From Streptomyces sp. HmicA12 (GTDB lineage: Bacteria > Actinomycetota > Actinomycetes > Streptomycetales > Streptomycetaceae): a stretch of DNA of 64,000 nucleotides. A model generated the notes under the pieces. The model was not told where the DNA came from and made no database searches. It worked only from the letters and a program-made list of their open reading frames with translations. Made by a program: the position numbers and the translations under genes. The DNA is taken from contig NZ_KB891797.1 in assembly GCF_000373565.1 (NCBI RefSeq), positions 592,487 through 656,486 of the forward strand, read 5' to 3'. Positions 1 through 9,317 of this stretch are shown in pieces (within the stretch, counting starts at the first letter, position 1; each line of letters opens with the position of its first letter).

Positions 1-152
1 CCGAGGGGGCCCGGCACACCGTCGACCTGTGCTGGGAGGAGGGCGGCCGGACGTACGACGTGTGGGTCTCGGCACCGGTCGGCGACGTGGGGAAGGCACG
101 GGCCCACTTCGACGCCGCCGTCGACACGTTCGTGCCGTCCGGCGGTGAATGA
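1..152 (+). CDS. 3' end of a probable receptor Ser/Thr kinase (partial)
   Basis: Only the last 49 codons are visible, in frame 3, ending with TGA at 150-152. The peptide ends in a short hydrophobic/aromatic stretch (TYDVWVSAPVGDVGKARAHF) and then AVDTFVPSGGE. The ends of the next two kinases have the same form: a strand ending in a 'Y..W..P' pattern followed by an amphipathic helix. I therefore infer that this is the extracytoplasmic end of a third tandem kinase whose catalytic domain lies outside the window. The kinase assignment rests on this similarity and the neighbours only. Confidence 0.5.
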   Translation, partial: EGARHTVDLCWEEGGRTYDVWVSAPVGDVGKARAHFDAAVDTFVPSGGE

Positions 153-242
153 GCGGTGAATGATCCCTGCCCGCGCATCAGCGCGGTCACAACTCCGTGA
201 CCCCAGTGGAACCAGCGGCGCCCGCACTGTAGGGATGGACCC

Positions 243-1886
243 ATGAGTGACAACGGGGGAGTTCCCTTCGGATCGGGCCAGGGCCCGAGCGAGCCCACCA
301 GCTACGGACTGCGGCCGCCGCAGCCGCACGTGCCGTTCGAGGGCAACCCGTACGCGCAACAGCCCACCCAGGTGGTGCCGCCGCGGCAGACCGATCCCGG
401 CGCGGGCCGGCTGGTCGCCGGGCGCTACCGGCTGCTGAGCAAGCTGGGCAACGGCGGCATGGGCACCGTGTGGCGGGCCAAGGACGAGACGGTGGACCGG
501 GAGGTCGCGGTCAAGGAGCCGCGGCTGCCCGACCATCTGCCCGACCGCGAGCGGTCCAACGCGTTCGAGCGGATGCGGCGCGAGGCGCGGGCCGCGGCCC
601 GGCTCGACCACCCGGCGGTGGTGAACGTGCACGACGTCGCCGTCGAGGACGGACAGCCGTGGATCGTCATGGAGTTCGTGCAGGGACGTTCGCTCGGCGA
701 GGCGCTGCGCGAGGGCACGCTCGGCGTGCGCGATGCCGCCCGGATCGGCCTGGAGGTGCTCGGCGCGCTGGAGGCGGCCCACGCCGCCGGGATCCTGCAC
801 CGTGACGTCAAGCCGGACAACGTGATGCTGGGCCGCCACGACCGCGTGATCCTCACCGACTTCGGCATCGCCCAGATCGAGGGCGAGACGAACCTGACCG
901 ACACCGGCGGCTTCGTCGGCTCCCCCGAATTCATCGCGCCGGAGCGGGTGTTGGGGCAGCGGCCCGGACCCGCCTCCGACCTGTGGTCGCTGGGTGTCGT
1001 GCTGTACGCGGCGACCGAGGGCGTCTCGCCGTTCCGCCGCAGCAACACCCCCGCGACCCTCCAGTCGGTCCTGAACGCGACACCGGCCGCGCCCGCCTCC
1101 GCGCAGGGCCCGCTGGCCGACGCGATCAACGGCCTGTTGCAGAAGGACGCGGCCCGCCGCCCGAACGCGGCGCAGGTGCGGGCCCTCCTGGAGCGCGCCG
1201 CCGAGCCGCCGGTCCAGCAGCCCACGCAGGTCGTGCGGATCGGCTCCGCCACGGGCGGGTTCCGGCTCGGCCGCAAGGCGCTGATCGGGATCGGGGCGGG
1301 CATCGTCGCGCTCGCGGTCGCGGCGTACCTGGTGCTCGCCAATCCGTTCGCCGGGCCGCTGCCGGACGGCTGGGAGGAACACGACGAGGGGAAGATGCTG
1401 GCCGCCTCGTTCGCCGCGCCGCCGGACTACGTGCGGACCGTGGTGGACAACAGCATCTACAAGACCGACCACTGGGTGGCGTACAACGACCCCAGCTACG
1501 CCGTCTCCATCACGCTCAGTCTGGACAAGAAGTCCGAGGATTCGCTGGGCGAGATCGCCAGCGACGCCAGCGCGCAGGCCAACAAGGACTCCGACAAGAT
1601 CAACAAGGGCGACAACTCCGACATGGCGGAGAAGCCCGCCCCCAGGAGCACGACGGAGCTGACCAAGTACAAGGACCGTGACGCCGCCCTGAACACGGTC
1701 ACCTACTCGGACGACTCCGACGCGGACGCCGTCAAGCCCCGCGAGGCCAAGGTGCTGTACTTCAGGACCACGAAGGGTGACATGTACCGGCTGTGGATCG
1801 ACTATCCGGGCAAGGGCGACTTCGTCGACCACGGCCGCGAGGTCGCGGAGACCGCCATCGCGAACCTGGAAATCGACAACCTCTGA
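243..1886 (+). CDS. Receptor-type Ser/Thr protein kinase (PASTA-less)
   Basis: 547-aa eukaryotic-type (Hanks) kinase. It has a Gly/Pro-rich N-terminus (1-58), then the catalytic domain (about 61-320) with glycine loop KLGNGGMG (67-74), ATP-anchoring Lys91, HRD at 186-188 (catalytic Asp188), DFG at 206-208 and SPEFIAPER. A single transmembrane helix at about 345-367 precedes a roughly 180-residue outer domain without PASTA repeats. The ATG at 243 follows AGGGATGG. The kinase should phosphorylate Ser/Thr in cytoplasmic targets in response to an external cue; neither signal nor target can be read here. The next kinase follows after one base, so the two are co-transcribed. Confidence 0.93.
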   Translation: MSDNGGVPFGSGQGPSEPTSYGLRPPQPHVPFEGNPYAQQPTQVVPPRQTDPGAGRLVAGRYRLLSKLGNGGMGTVWRAKDETVDREVAVKEPRLPDHLPDRERSNAFERMRREARAAARLDHPAVVNVHDVAVEDGQPWIVMEFVQGRSLGEALREGTLGVRDAARIGLEVLGALEAAHAAGILHRDVKPDNVMLGRHDRVILTDFGIAQIEGETNLTDTGGFVGSPEFIAPERVLGQRPGPASDLWSLGVVLYAATEGVSPFRRSNTPATLQSVLNATPAAPASAQGPLADAINGLLQKDAARRPNAAQVRALLERAAEPPVQQPTQVVRIGSATGGFRLGRKALIGIGAGIVALAVAAYLVLANPFAGPLPDGWEEHDEGKMLAASFAAPPDYVRTVVDNSIYKTDHWVAYNDPSYAVSITLSLDKKSEDSLGEIASDASAQANKDSDKINKGDNSDMAEKPAPRSTTELTKYKDRDAALNTVTYSDDSDADAVKPREAKVLYFRTTKGDMYRLWIDYPGKGDFVDHGREVAETAIANLEIDNL

Positions 1887-1887
1887 C

Positions 1888-3594
1888 GTGGCCGGCAACG
1901 AGGGACGACACGACGAAGGCCGCCTGATCGGCGGCCGGTACCGGCTCGCCGAGCGGATCGGCGCCGGAGGCATGGGCACCGTGTGGCGCGCGGTCGACGA
2001 ACTCGTCGGCCGCGACGTCGCCGTGAAGCAGCCGCGGCTGCCCGGTGACCCGCACGGCGAGGCCCAGCGGCGCGCCTGTGCCCGCCTCCAGCGCGAGGCG
2101 CGGGCCGCGGCAGGCGTCGACCATCCGTCGGCGGTCACCGTGCACGACGTGGTGGTCGAGGACGAACTCCCGTGGATCGTCATGGAGTTGGTGCGCGGCG
2201 AGTCGCTGCACGAGCTGCTGGCCCGTGGCCCGCTCAGCCCGCCCGAGGCCGCCCGGATCGGCCTCGCCGTGCTCGGCGCCCTGCGCGCCGCGCACGCCAA
2301 GGGCATCGTGCACCGCGACGTGAAACCGGCGAACGTGCTGCTCGGCCCGCACGGCCGCGTCGTCCTCACCGACTTCGGCATCGCGCACATCCAGGGCGAG
2401 GAGTCGCTCACGGTCAGCGGCGAGTTCGTCGGCTCCCTGGAGTGCATCGCGCCGGAGCGCATGTCGGGGGAGCGTGCCGGACCGGCAAGTGACCTGTGGT
2501 CGCTGGGAGTTCTGCTCTACGCGGCCGTGGAGGGCTGGTCCCCGTTCCGGCGCACGACGCTGGAGTCCACGCTCGCCGCGATCCTCTCCTTCGACCCGCC
2601 GGAGCCCGAACGGGCCGGTGCGCTGGGCCCGTTGATCGCCGAGCTGCTGGCCAAGGACCCGCAGCGGCGGCCGAACGCGGACGCGGTGGCCGAAGACCTT
2701 CGGGCGGCCCTCGACCCGGCGGCGTCGCCGCGCGCGGCCAGGGACCCGGGCACCGTGCGACTGGCCCGCGCCGAGAGCCCCCGGCCGCCCGAGCCTGCGG
2801 CGCCGCAAGCGCCGGAAGCGCCCGCGGTGCCCGACACGACCCAGGAGGAGAGCAGGCCCGGGAAGTCCCGCCGCACACCGGCGCTGCTGGCGGCGGCCCT
2901 GGCGGGTGCGCTGCTCGTCGGCGGCGGGGTCTGGCTCGGCACGTCGCTCGGCTCGGGGCCGGACGACAAGGGGGCCGGGTCCGGCGCGGGCTCGGTGGTG
3001 TCGGAGGGGGAGATCGAGTCGACGCTGCCCGACGCGCCGAACGGCCAGGGTTCGCCGTCGGCCTCGCCTTCGGGCAAGGCATCGGACAAGGCCGACGGGG
3101 ACGCCGAGGCCGACGGGGGCGCCGAGGCCGACGCGGGCTGGATCGCCCACGAGGAGTCGGACGTCGGCGCCGTGATCTGGGCCCCCGCCGAGCTCACCGA
3201 CGTCTACCACGACCCCTCCCGCGACGGCGTCCAGTACACCGATCCGAAGAGCGACGTGACGCTGAGCCTGAAGCGCTGGAAGCCCGAGCCCGGCGGCTCG
3301 GGCGCACTGGCGTGGGCGAACGGCGTGGGCGAGAGCTACGAGAAGGACGGCTCCAGCGACATCACCAAGACGGTCACCAAGGCCGACTTCCACGGCAAGG
3401 ACGCAGCCCAGCTCGACATCACGTACACCGGCGCCAACGGGAGTGTCATGCGCGAGATGCGCCTGTACGTCGTCGACGCGACGGGTCGCTACGACCTCGG
3501 CGTGACCATGCCGAAGGGGGTCGCGCACGACGAGAAACAGGGCACGGACGTCTTCAAGGGCGCCCGGGACCGGCTGGAGCTCGAAAAGAGTTGA
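1888..3594 (+). CDS. Receptor-type Ser/Thr protein kinase, paralogue of upstream gene
   Basis: 568-aa Hanks kinase, starting at GTG 1888 one base after the preceding stop, so translation is probably coupled. An in-frame start at 1777 would lie inside the upstream gene and add unrelated sequence. Glycine loop RIGAGGMG (23-30), Lys47, HRD 142-144, DFG 162-164 and APER are all present. The activation segment reads GSLECIAPER, with a Cys where this family usually has Tyr or Phe. A Pro/Ala-rich linker leads to one membrane helix (about 331-353), then an acidic linker and a globular outer domain resembling that of the upstream kinase. The kinases look like a tandem duplication that diverged mainly outside the membrane. 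Confidence 0.92.
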   Translation: MAGNEGRHDEGRLIGGRYRLAERIGAGGMGTVWRAVDELVGRDVAVKQPRLPGDPHGEAQRRACARLQREARAAAGVDHPSAVTVHDVVVEDELPWIVMELVRGESLHELLARGPLSPPEAARIGLAVLGALRAAHAKGIVHRDVKPANVLLGPHGRVVLTDFGIAHIQGEESLTVSGEFVGSLECIAPERMSGERAGPASDLWSLGVLLYAAVEGWSPFRRTTLESTLAAILSFDPPEPERAGALGPLIAELLAKDPQRRPNADAVAEDLRAALDPAASPRAARDPGTVRLARAESPRPPEPAAPQAPEAPAVPDTTQEESRPGKSRRTPALLAAALAGALLVGGGVWLGTSLGSGPDDKGAGSGAGSVVSEGEIESTLPDAPNGQGSPSASPSGKASDKADGDAEADGGAEADAGWIAHEESDVGAVIWAPAELTDVYHDPSRDGVQYTDPKSDVTLSLKRWKPEPGGSGALAWANGVGESYEKDGSSDITKTVTKADFHGKDAAQLDITYTGANGSVMREMRLYVVDATGRYDLGVTMPKGVAHDEKQGTDVFKGARDRLELEKS

Positions 3595-3614
3595 GAGGTG
3601 TCTGTCCGCAGAGA

Positions 3615-3636
3615 AAAGCCGCTGATCAGCGGCTTT
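3615..3636. terminator. Hairpin after the kinase operon
   Basis: Perfect 22-base palindrome with arms AAAGCCGCTGA and TCAGCGGCTTT, 21 bases after the kinase stop codon. There is no strong T-run beyond the AAA/TTT ends, as is common in Streptomyces terminators. It could also be a symmetrical protein-binding site for the downstream dehydrogenase promoter. Confidence 0.6.
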
Positions 3637-3729
3637 GCTGCCAGTGATCGCTGGCGCGGTGTGAGAACGCGGTGAAGGCGGATTACCGACGGGTACCGAA
3701 AGCGTTGGCTTGGGCTTACTCTCGCCATC

Positions 3730-5343
3730 ATGACGGAGTCGCAGGTCACCACCGAAAGCACCACGAACCCCATCGCCGCCGCCCCGAAGGGCGCGCGCAC
3801 CGCCGCCGACGTGGTCACGCCCGAGCTGGTCGCCCAGCTGACCCGTGACGTGGTCGGTTCGGGGCGGACGGCGAACCACACGCCGTTCACCGGGGAGAAG
3901 CTCGCCGACCTGCCCGAGTCGACCCCCGACGACGTGGCCACCGCTTTCGAGCGGGCCCGCGCGGCGCAGGCCGTCTGGGCGAAGACCCCCGTGCGGCAGC
4001 GCGCGGCCGTCCTGCTCCGCTTCCACGACCTGGTCCTCGCCCGCCAGGCCGAGGTGCTCGACCTGATCCAGCTGGAGACCGGCAAGGCCCGCCTGCACGC
4101 GCACGAGGAGGTCCAGGCCGTCGCGGTGGCCGCCCGCCACTACGGCAGGAAGGCCCCGTCGTACCTGAGGGCCAAGCGGCACACCGGCGCCGTCCCCACC
4201 CTCACCAAGGTGACCGAGCTGCGCCAGCCGCGCGGCGTCGTCGGCCAGATCGCCCCCTGGAACTACCCCCTGGAGCTGTCGGTCGGCGACGCGCTCCCGG
4301 CCTTCGTGTCCGGCAACGCGGTCGTCATGAAGCCCGACACCGAGACCTGCCTGACGGCCCTGTGGGCGCGTGACCTGCTGATCGAGGCCGGTCTGCCCGC
4401 GGAGGTCTTCCAGGTCGTCCTCGGCGAAGGCCCGGTCGTGGGGCCCGAGTTGGTCAAGCACGCCGACTACGTCTCGTTCACCGGCTCCACCCGCACCGGC
4501 CGCGAGGTCGCACAGGGCGCCGCCGCCCGCCTGGTCGGCGTCTCCCTCGAACTCGGCGGCAAGAACGCCATGCTGGTCCTCAAGGACGCCGACGTCGAGA
4601 AGGCGGCGGCCGGAGCGGTCCGGGCCTGCTTCTCCTCCGCCGGTCAACTCTGCATCTCCATCGAGCGGTTGTACGTCCACGAGTCGATCGCCGACGCGTT
4701 CGTCGCCCGGTTCGCCGCCCGCACCAAGGCGATGCGGCTCGGCAGGTCCCTCGCGTACGGCGCCGACATGGGCTCCCTCGTGGGCGAGCGCCAGCTGGAG
4801 ACCGTGACCCGGCACGTCGAGGAGGCCGTCTCCAAGGGCGCCACGCTCGTCGCGGGCGGCGTCGCGCGCCCCGACATCGGCCCGTTCTTCTTCGAGCCGA
4901 CCATCCTGGACGGCGTCGAGGCGCCGATGGCGGTCTGCAACGAGGAGACCTTCGGCCCGGTCGTCTCGATCTACCGCTTCAGCGACGAGGACGAGGTCGT
5001 CGCGCAGGCCAACTCGACCGCGTACGGCCTGAATTCCTCGGTGTGGACGAAGGACGCCAGGCGCGGCCACGAGATCGCCGCCCGCCTGCGCACCGGCACC
5101 GTCAACATCAACGAGGGCTACGCGCCCGCGTACGGCTCCGTCCAGTCGCCCATGGGCGGCATGAAGGACTCGGGCCTCGGCCGCCGCCACGGCAGCGAGG
5201 GCCTCCTCAAGTACACCGAGGCGCAGACGGTCGCGCACCAGCGGGTGATGCCGATGGCGCCGTCGTTCGGGATGAGCGACGAGAAGTACGCGGACTTCAT
5301 GACCCGCAGCCTCTCCCTGATGAAGAAGTTCCGGCTCAAGTAG
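3730..5343 (+). CDS. gabD2: Succinate-semialdehyde dehydrogenase, NAD(P)+-dependent
   Basis: 537-aa aldehyde dehydrogenase superfamily member that should oxidise succinate semialdehyde to succinate in the cytoplasm (GABA degradation or a TCA bypass). Visible landmarks are the APWNYPL cofactor segment, the nucleotide-binding FTGSTRTGREVAQ, general base Glu274 in LELGGKN, and nucleophile Cys308 in AGQLCIS. Overall length and the C-terminal SLMKKFRLK tail fit the actinobacterial GabD2 type; the exact substrate is inferred. The ATG at 3730 starts a run without a good Shine-Dalgarno. It lies 27 bases before the GMC oxidoreductase, suggesting one transcript. Confidence 0.85.
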   Translation: MTESQVTTESTTNPIAAAPKGARTAADVVTPELVAQLTRDVVGSGRTANHTPFTGEKLADLPESTPDDVATAFERARAAQAVWAKTPVRQRAAVLLRFHDLVLARQAEVLDLIQLETGKARLHAHEEVQAVAVAARHYGRKAPSYLRAKRHTGAVPTLTKVTELRQPRGVVGQIAPWNYPLELSVGDALPAFVSGNAVVMKPDTETCLTALWARDLLIEAGLPAEVFQVVLGEGPVVGPELVKHADYVSFTGSTRTGREVAQGAAARLVGVSLELGGKNAMLVLKDADVEKAAAGAVRACFSSAGQLCISIERLYVHESIADAFVARFAARTKAMRLGRSLAYGADMGSLVGERQLETVTRHVEEAVSKGATLVAGGVARPDIGPFFFEPTILDGVEAPMAVCNEETFGPVVSIYRFSDEDEVVAQANSTAYGLNSSVWTKDARRGHEIAARLRTGTVNINEGYAPAYGSVQSPMGGMKDSGLGRRHGSEGLLKYTEAQTVAHQRVMPMAPSFGMSDEKYADFMTRSLSLMKKFRLK

Positions 5344-5376
5344 CAGACGCAGCGCCGTTCGAAGGAGAACGTGTAC

Positions 5377-7164
5377 GTGACTGAGGACGCCTACGACTAC
5401 GACGTGGTGGTCATCGGCTCCGGGTTCGGTGGCTCGGTGTCGGCTCTGCGGCTGACCGAGAAGGGCTATCGCGTCGGGGTGCTCGAAGCGGGACGCCGGT
5501 TCACCCCCGGCACCCTCCCCAAGAACTCCTGGGACATCAAGAACTATCTCTGGGCGCCCAGGCTCGGCATGTACGGCATCCAGCGCATCCACCTGCTCGG
5601 CAACGTGATGGTGCTGGCCGGCGCGGGCGTCGGCGGCGGTTCGCTGAACTACGCCAACACCCTCTACGTGCCCCCGAAGCCCTTCTTCGAGGACCCGCAG
5701 TGGAAGGACATCACCGACTGGGAGGAGGAGTTGAAGCCGTACTACGACCAGGCGAAGCGCATGCTCGGGGTCCGGCTCAACAAGACGATGACCCCGGCCG
5801 ACGTGCACCTGAAGGCGGCCGCCCAGTCGATGGGCATCGGTGACACCTTCCACATGGCGCCGGTCGGCGTCTTCTTCGGCGACGGCGACGACGCCGAGGG
5901 CTCCGACGCGACGCGGGCGAAGCCGGGACAGCAGGTCGAGGACCCGTACTTCGGCGGAGCGGGCCCCGCCCGCAAGGCGTGCACCGAGTGCGGCGAGTGC
6001 ATGACGGGCTGCCGCCACGGCGCGAAGAACACCCTGAACGAGAACTACCTGTACCTCGCCGAGAAGGCGGGCGCGGTCGTCCACCCGATGACGACGGTGG
6101 TCTCGGTGACGGACGACTCGCAGGGCGGCTACGCGATCGCGACCCTGCCGACCGACAACAAGAAGAAGTCGGCGGGCCGCACCCTCAAGGCCCGCAAGGT
6201 CGTCGTCGCGGCCGGCACGTACGGCACCCAGACCCTCCTGCACCGTATGAAGGCGAGCGGACAACTCCCGCACCTCTCGGAGAAGTTGGGAGAGCTGACC
6301 CGTACCAACTCCGAGGCTCTCGTCGGCGCGCAGACCACCGACCGGCGTTACAAGAAGAAGCACGGCGCGGGCCGGGCCGACTTCACCCGTGGCGTCGCCA
6401 TCACGTCCTCGATCCACCCGGACGAGAACACGCACATCGAGCCGGTCCGCTACGGCAAGGGCTCGAACGCGATGGGCGGCATGTCGGTCCTTCAAGTCCC
6501 CTACGCGGAGGGCTCGTCGCTCGTCGCGGGCTGGCTGGCGAACGTCGTCAAGCACCCGACCCTGGCCGTGCGCGCGCTCTCCAACCGCAAGTGGTCGGAG
6601 CGCACCATCATCGGCCTCGTGATGCAGTCGCTCGACAACTCCCTGACGACGTACCTGAAGCCGGACGGCGTCGGCAAGGGTCTGCTCACGGCCAAGCAGG
6701 GCCACGGCGCCCCCAACCCCAAGCAGATCAAGGCGGCCTCGGAGGGCGCGGCCGCGCTCGCCGCCGAGATCAACGGCTTCGCGGGGTCGAACGTCGGTGA
6801 GCTGATGGGCACCCCGCTCACCGCCCACTTCCTCGGCGGCTGCCCCATCGGCGACAGCGCGGAGACCGGCGTGATCGACCCGTACCACCGGGTCTACGGC
6901 CACCCCGGCATCTCGGTCGTCGACGGCTCCGCGGTCTCCGCCAACCTGGGCGTGAACCCGTCGCTCACGATCACGGCGCAGGCCGAGCGCGCGATGTCGT
7001 ACTGGCCCAACAAGGGCGAGGAGGACCAGCGCCCGCGGTCCGGCGCGGCGTACGTGCGGCTGTCCCCGGTCGAGCCGAAGAACCCGGCCGTCCCGGCGGA
7101 CGCGTTCGGCGCGCTGAAGCTGCCGTTCCTGGGGATGCCGGCGGTGCCGCCGAAGAAGAAGTAA
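5377..7164 (+). CDS. GMC-family FAD oxidoreductase with CxxCxxCxxxC cluster
   Basis: 595-aa flavoprotein of the cholesterol-oxidase-like GMC branch. The N-terminal Rossmann motif is GSGFGGSVSALRL. The C-terminal FAD-binding part contains GGCPIGDSAETGVIDPYHRVYG and VNPSLTITAQAERA. Cys202, Cys205, Cys208 and Cys212 form CTECGECMTGC, spaced like a [4Fe-4S] ligand set, then RHGAKNTLNENYL. I chose GTG 5377 over GTG 5371 because GGAG at 5364-5367 is 9 bases from the former and only 3 from the latter. The gene probably shares a transcript with gabD2. Substrate unknown: cholesterol oxidase is the usual database name, but an electron-transferring dehydrogenase is equally possible. Confidence 0.85.
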   Translation: MTEDAYDYDVVVIGSGFGGSVSALRLTEKGYRVGVLEAGRRFTPGTLPKNSWDIKNYLWAPRLGMYGIQRIHLLGNVMVLAGAGVGGGSLNYANTLYVPPKPFFEDPQWKDITDWEEELKPYYDQAKRMLGVRLNKTMTPADVHLKAAAQSMGIGDTFHMAPVGVFFGDGDDAEGSDATRAKPGQQVEDPYFGGAGPARKACTECGECMTGCRHGAKNTLNENYLYLAEKAGAVVHPMTTVVSVTDDSQGGYAIATLPTDNKKKSAGRTLKARKVVVAAGTYGTQTLLHRMKASGQLPHLSEKLGELTRTNSEALVGAQTTDRRYKKKHGAGRADFTRGVAITSSIHPDENTHIEPVRYGKGSNAMGGMSVLQVPYAEGSSLVAGWLANVVKHPTLAVRALSNRKWSERTIIGLVMQSLDNSLTTYLKPDGVGKGLLTAKQGHGAPNPKQIKAASEGAAALAAEINGFAGSNVGELMGTPLTAHFLGGCPIGDSAETGVIDPYHRVYGHPGISVVDGSAVSANLGVNPSLTITAQAERAMSYWPNKGEEDQRPRSGAAYVRLSPVEPKNPAVPADAFGALKLPFLGMPAVPPKKK

Positions 7165-7189
7165 CCGCGCGGCGGTCGATGGAGAGCAC

Positions 7190-7225
7190 GAAGGACCCGC
7201 ACCCCCCTCCGAGTGCGGGTCCTTC
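7190..7225. terminator. Bidirectional terminator
   Basis: Arms GAAGGACCCGCAC (7190-7202) and GTGCGGGTCCTTC (7213-7225) form a perfect 13-bp stem between the convergent GMC oxidoreductase and surface-protein genes, so it probably serves both. Confidence 0.85.
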
Positions 7226-7242
7226 ACCTGTCGTACGGGCGT

Positions 7243-8244
7243 TTACGCCTCGTTGCTCACCTTGCGACGACGCACGGAGTAGACGACACCGGCGCCGGCG
7301 ACGACGGCGAGGCCGCCGATGACCCCGACGGTCGGCAGCATCGAGCTGGAGCCGGTCGCGGCGAGCGACCCGGCGAGCGGGGTGGAGCTGGACTGCGGCG
7401 CCGGCGTGTTGCTCGGCTCGGGCGTGCTCGTGGCCGGCGGGACCGTGCTCGGCGTCGCGTTGCCCGCGGCCAGGATCTCGAAGCGGTACTCCTGGTCCTC
7501 GGGGACGCTGAAGCCGCAGACGCCGTCCGCGTTCACGCTGGTGGCGAAGGCCATCGAGCCGCCGAGCCCGCTCGGGGCCTTGGCGTCGACCTTGATGCGC
7601 AGCTTGAGGTCGGCGTGCTTCTTCGGGGCGAGGGAGCCGAGGTCGGCGAAGTCGTCCGCGTCGATCTCGGTGTCGATGTTCTGCCAGACGGACCCGTCGG
7701 ACCACTGCACGTGCAGGTAGCGGGAGATCTCCGTGGCGTCCTCGTTGTACTGGAACGCGAAGGCGTACAGCCCCGCCGAGACCGACTCGAAGTTCTCACC
7801 GGTGTAGTTGGAGACGCGGAACGTGAAGCCGTGCCAGCCGGAGCCCGCCACGATCTTCGAGGGCAGCCCGCGCAGCTCGGCGAGGGTGCCGGGGCTGTCC
7901 TCGTACTTGCTGCACTCGTCGGCCTCGTCCGTGGGCTCGTCCGTCGGCCCGTCGGTCGGCTCGTCGGTCTTCTCCGGCGGCGTGACGGGCGCGACCTCGC
8001 CGGGCGGGGTGTCGCCGGTCCCGGGATTGTCCGTCTGGGGCGTCTCGGCGGGGGTCTCCTCCGCGGGAGTCTCCTCGGCCGGCGGGGTCTGGGTCTCCGT
8101 CTCCTGCGGGGCCGGGGTCGTCGCGGTGGTCTCGGCGGTGGCGCCCGGCGCCGGGTCCGCGAAGGCGGCCGGAGCGGACAGGAGGGCGATCGGGGCTATG
8201 GCGGCCGTCGCGGCCGCAGTCACCAGTGCGCGGCGAAGCTTCAT
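7243..8244 (-). CDS. Sortase-anchored cell-surface protein (LAXTG)
   Basis: 333-aa exported protein. The start has a classical signal peptide (MKLRRA…, hydrophobic core, cleavage after APAAFA), then a Pro/Glu/Thr-rich spacer with repeats such as PAEETPAEET (about 40-105) and a globular domain (about 110-260). A Ser/Thr/Pro stalk follows. The end is a cell-wall sorting signal: LAATG, a hydrophobic helix and the positive tail RRRKVSNEA. LAXTG is the form used by class E sortases in Streptomyces. The function of the globular domain is not recognisable; it contains few Cys. No sortase gene lies in the window. Confidence 0.85.
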   Translation of the reverse strand: MKLRRALVTAAATAAIAPIALLSAPAAFADPAPGATAETTATTPAPQETETQTPPAEETPAEETPAETPQTDNPGTGDTPPGEVAPVTPPEKTDEPTDGPTDEPTDEADECSKYEDSPGTLAELRGLPSKIVAGSGWHGFTFRVSNYTGENFESVSAGLYAFAFQYNEDATEISRYLHVQWSDGSVWQNIDTEIDADDFADLGSLAPKKHADLKLRIKVDAKAPSGLGGSMAFATSVNADGVCGFSVPEDQEYRFEILAAGNATPSTVPPATSTPEPSNTPAPQSSSTPLAGSLAATGSSSMLPTVGVIGGLAVVAGAGVVYSVRRRKVSNEA

Positions 8245-8564
8245 GAAGACCTCAATGGTTACGGAGTGGAGGCCTCCGCGGTGGCGATCGCGGGTGTGGC
8301 CGTTGGTTCGGCTTCTGTGACCTGCGATCCCTGTGAATGGTTGTCCCGAATCTCACAGAATCTTTATGAGACCCCGTGCCGGGGCCGGCACTGTGCCGCG
8401 TGTCATGTCCGCACCGTACAACCTTTTCGGTGATCTCTGATCGTTACCCAAAGAGGAGCTAAAGGGCTGGCAAATGCGCAGGTCGGGAGCTTTGATTGCG
8501 CCTCGGCGCGGCCGTCACGGCACTGTCGTGAACGCGCCCATGAACACCAGAGGTGGGGAAGAAC
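8245..8564. other. Divergent intergenic region, no gene seen
   Basis: About 320 bases between the divergent surface-protein and lipoprotein genes. It is locally less GC-rich around 8340-8470 and must hold promoters for both genes. I could not assign a convincing -35/-10 pair. An inverted-looking stretch CTCACAGAATCTTTATGAG at 8352-8370 is the only symmetrical element I noticed. Confidence 0.4.
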
Positions 8565-9296
8565 GTGAAGTCAGGTCTGGGTCGCGTACTGGCAGGTGCC
8601 CTCGCGGTGGCGGCGCTCGCCACGACAGCGGCGTGCGGTGCGGGTGGGGACGACGCCAAGGGCGATGCCGCCAAGGATGCCGGGGCGAAGCCCGCGGCGA
8701 AGGCCTCGGCCTCGGCGAAGCCGGAGCTGAAGCCGCTCTCCGAGGCGGAGCTGACCAAGGTCGTCATCACCAAGGACGACGCCAAGGGCTGGCGCGTCGG
8801 CAAGACGCCCGACGCCGACATCCCGGACGTGAGCGTCCCCGCGAAGCCCGCCTCCTGCCAGGCGATCGCCGACCTGTTCCTGCTCGGCACCGAGCCCGAC
8901 GCCGCGGCCCGCGTCTCGCGTTCGCTGACCAGCCAGAAGCAGACGGACGCCACGGTGATCCGGATGGCGCTGCTCGCGCACAAGGAGGGCGACGCCAAGA
9001 AGGTGGTCGCCGACCTGCGCACGCAGAGCGAGAAGTGCGACTCGTACGAGCACACCGACTACCAGTACACCGGCATCAAGCCGCTCAAGGCCCCGGCCCT
9101 GGGTGACGAGGCGGTCGCCTACTCGCTCACCGGCAAGATCGACGGTGAGACGATCCCGATGGCGTACACCATCGTGCGCAGCGGTTCGACGCTGACGGTC
9201 TTCTACGGGATGAACGTCCTGGACTCCAAGAAGGCCGAGGTTCCGGCCGAGCTGATCGAGGCGCAGGTGACGAAGCTGGAGAAGGCCGCGAAGTAG
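8565..9296 (+). CDS. Secreted lipoprotein, unknown function
   Basis: 243-aa putative lipoprotein. The signal peptide is followed by TTAAC, a lipobox-like site where Cys would be lipidated, and an Ala/Lys-rich tether (KASASAKPELKPL). The mature domain has no motif I can name. GTG 8565 is preferred to GTG 8553 because a GGGGA purine run sits 5 bases upstream of it while nothing suitable precedes 8553. It is monocistronic: divergent from the surface protein and closed by a strong terminator. Confidence 0.75.
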   Translation: MKSGLGRVLAGALAVAALATTAACGAGGDDAKGDAAKDAGAKPAAKASASAKPELKPLSEAELTKVVITKDDAKGWRVGKTPDADIPDVSVPAKPASCQAIADLFLLGTEPDAAARVSRSLTSQKQTDATVIRMALLAHKEGDAKKVVADLRTQSEKCDSYEHTDYQYTGIKPLKAPALGDEAVAYSLTGKIDGETIPMAYTIVRSGSTLTVFYGMNVLDSKKAEVPAELIEAQVTKLEKAAK

Positions 9297-9317
9297 GACG
9301 GCGGCCGCACGGCGTGA

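Noticed and set aside
1762..7227. Very long minus-strand open frame (over 1,800 codons) opposite the kinase and gabD2 genes
   Set aside because: It is antisense to clear, motif-complete genes. Long antisense frames are expected where third positions are nearly all G or C, and its translation is Arg/Gly/Ala/Val-rich without domains.
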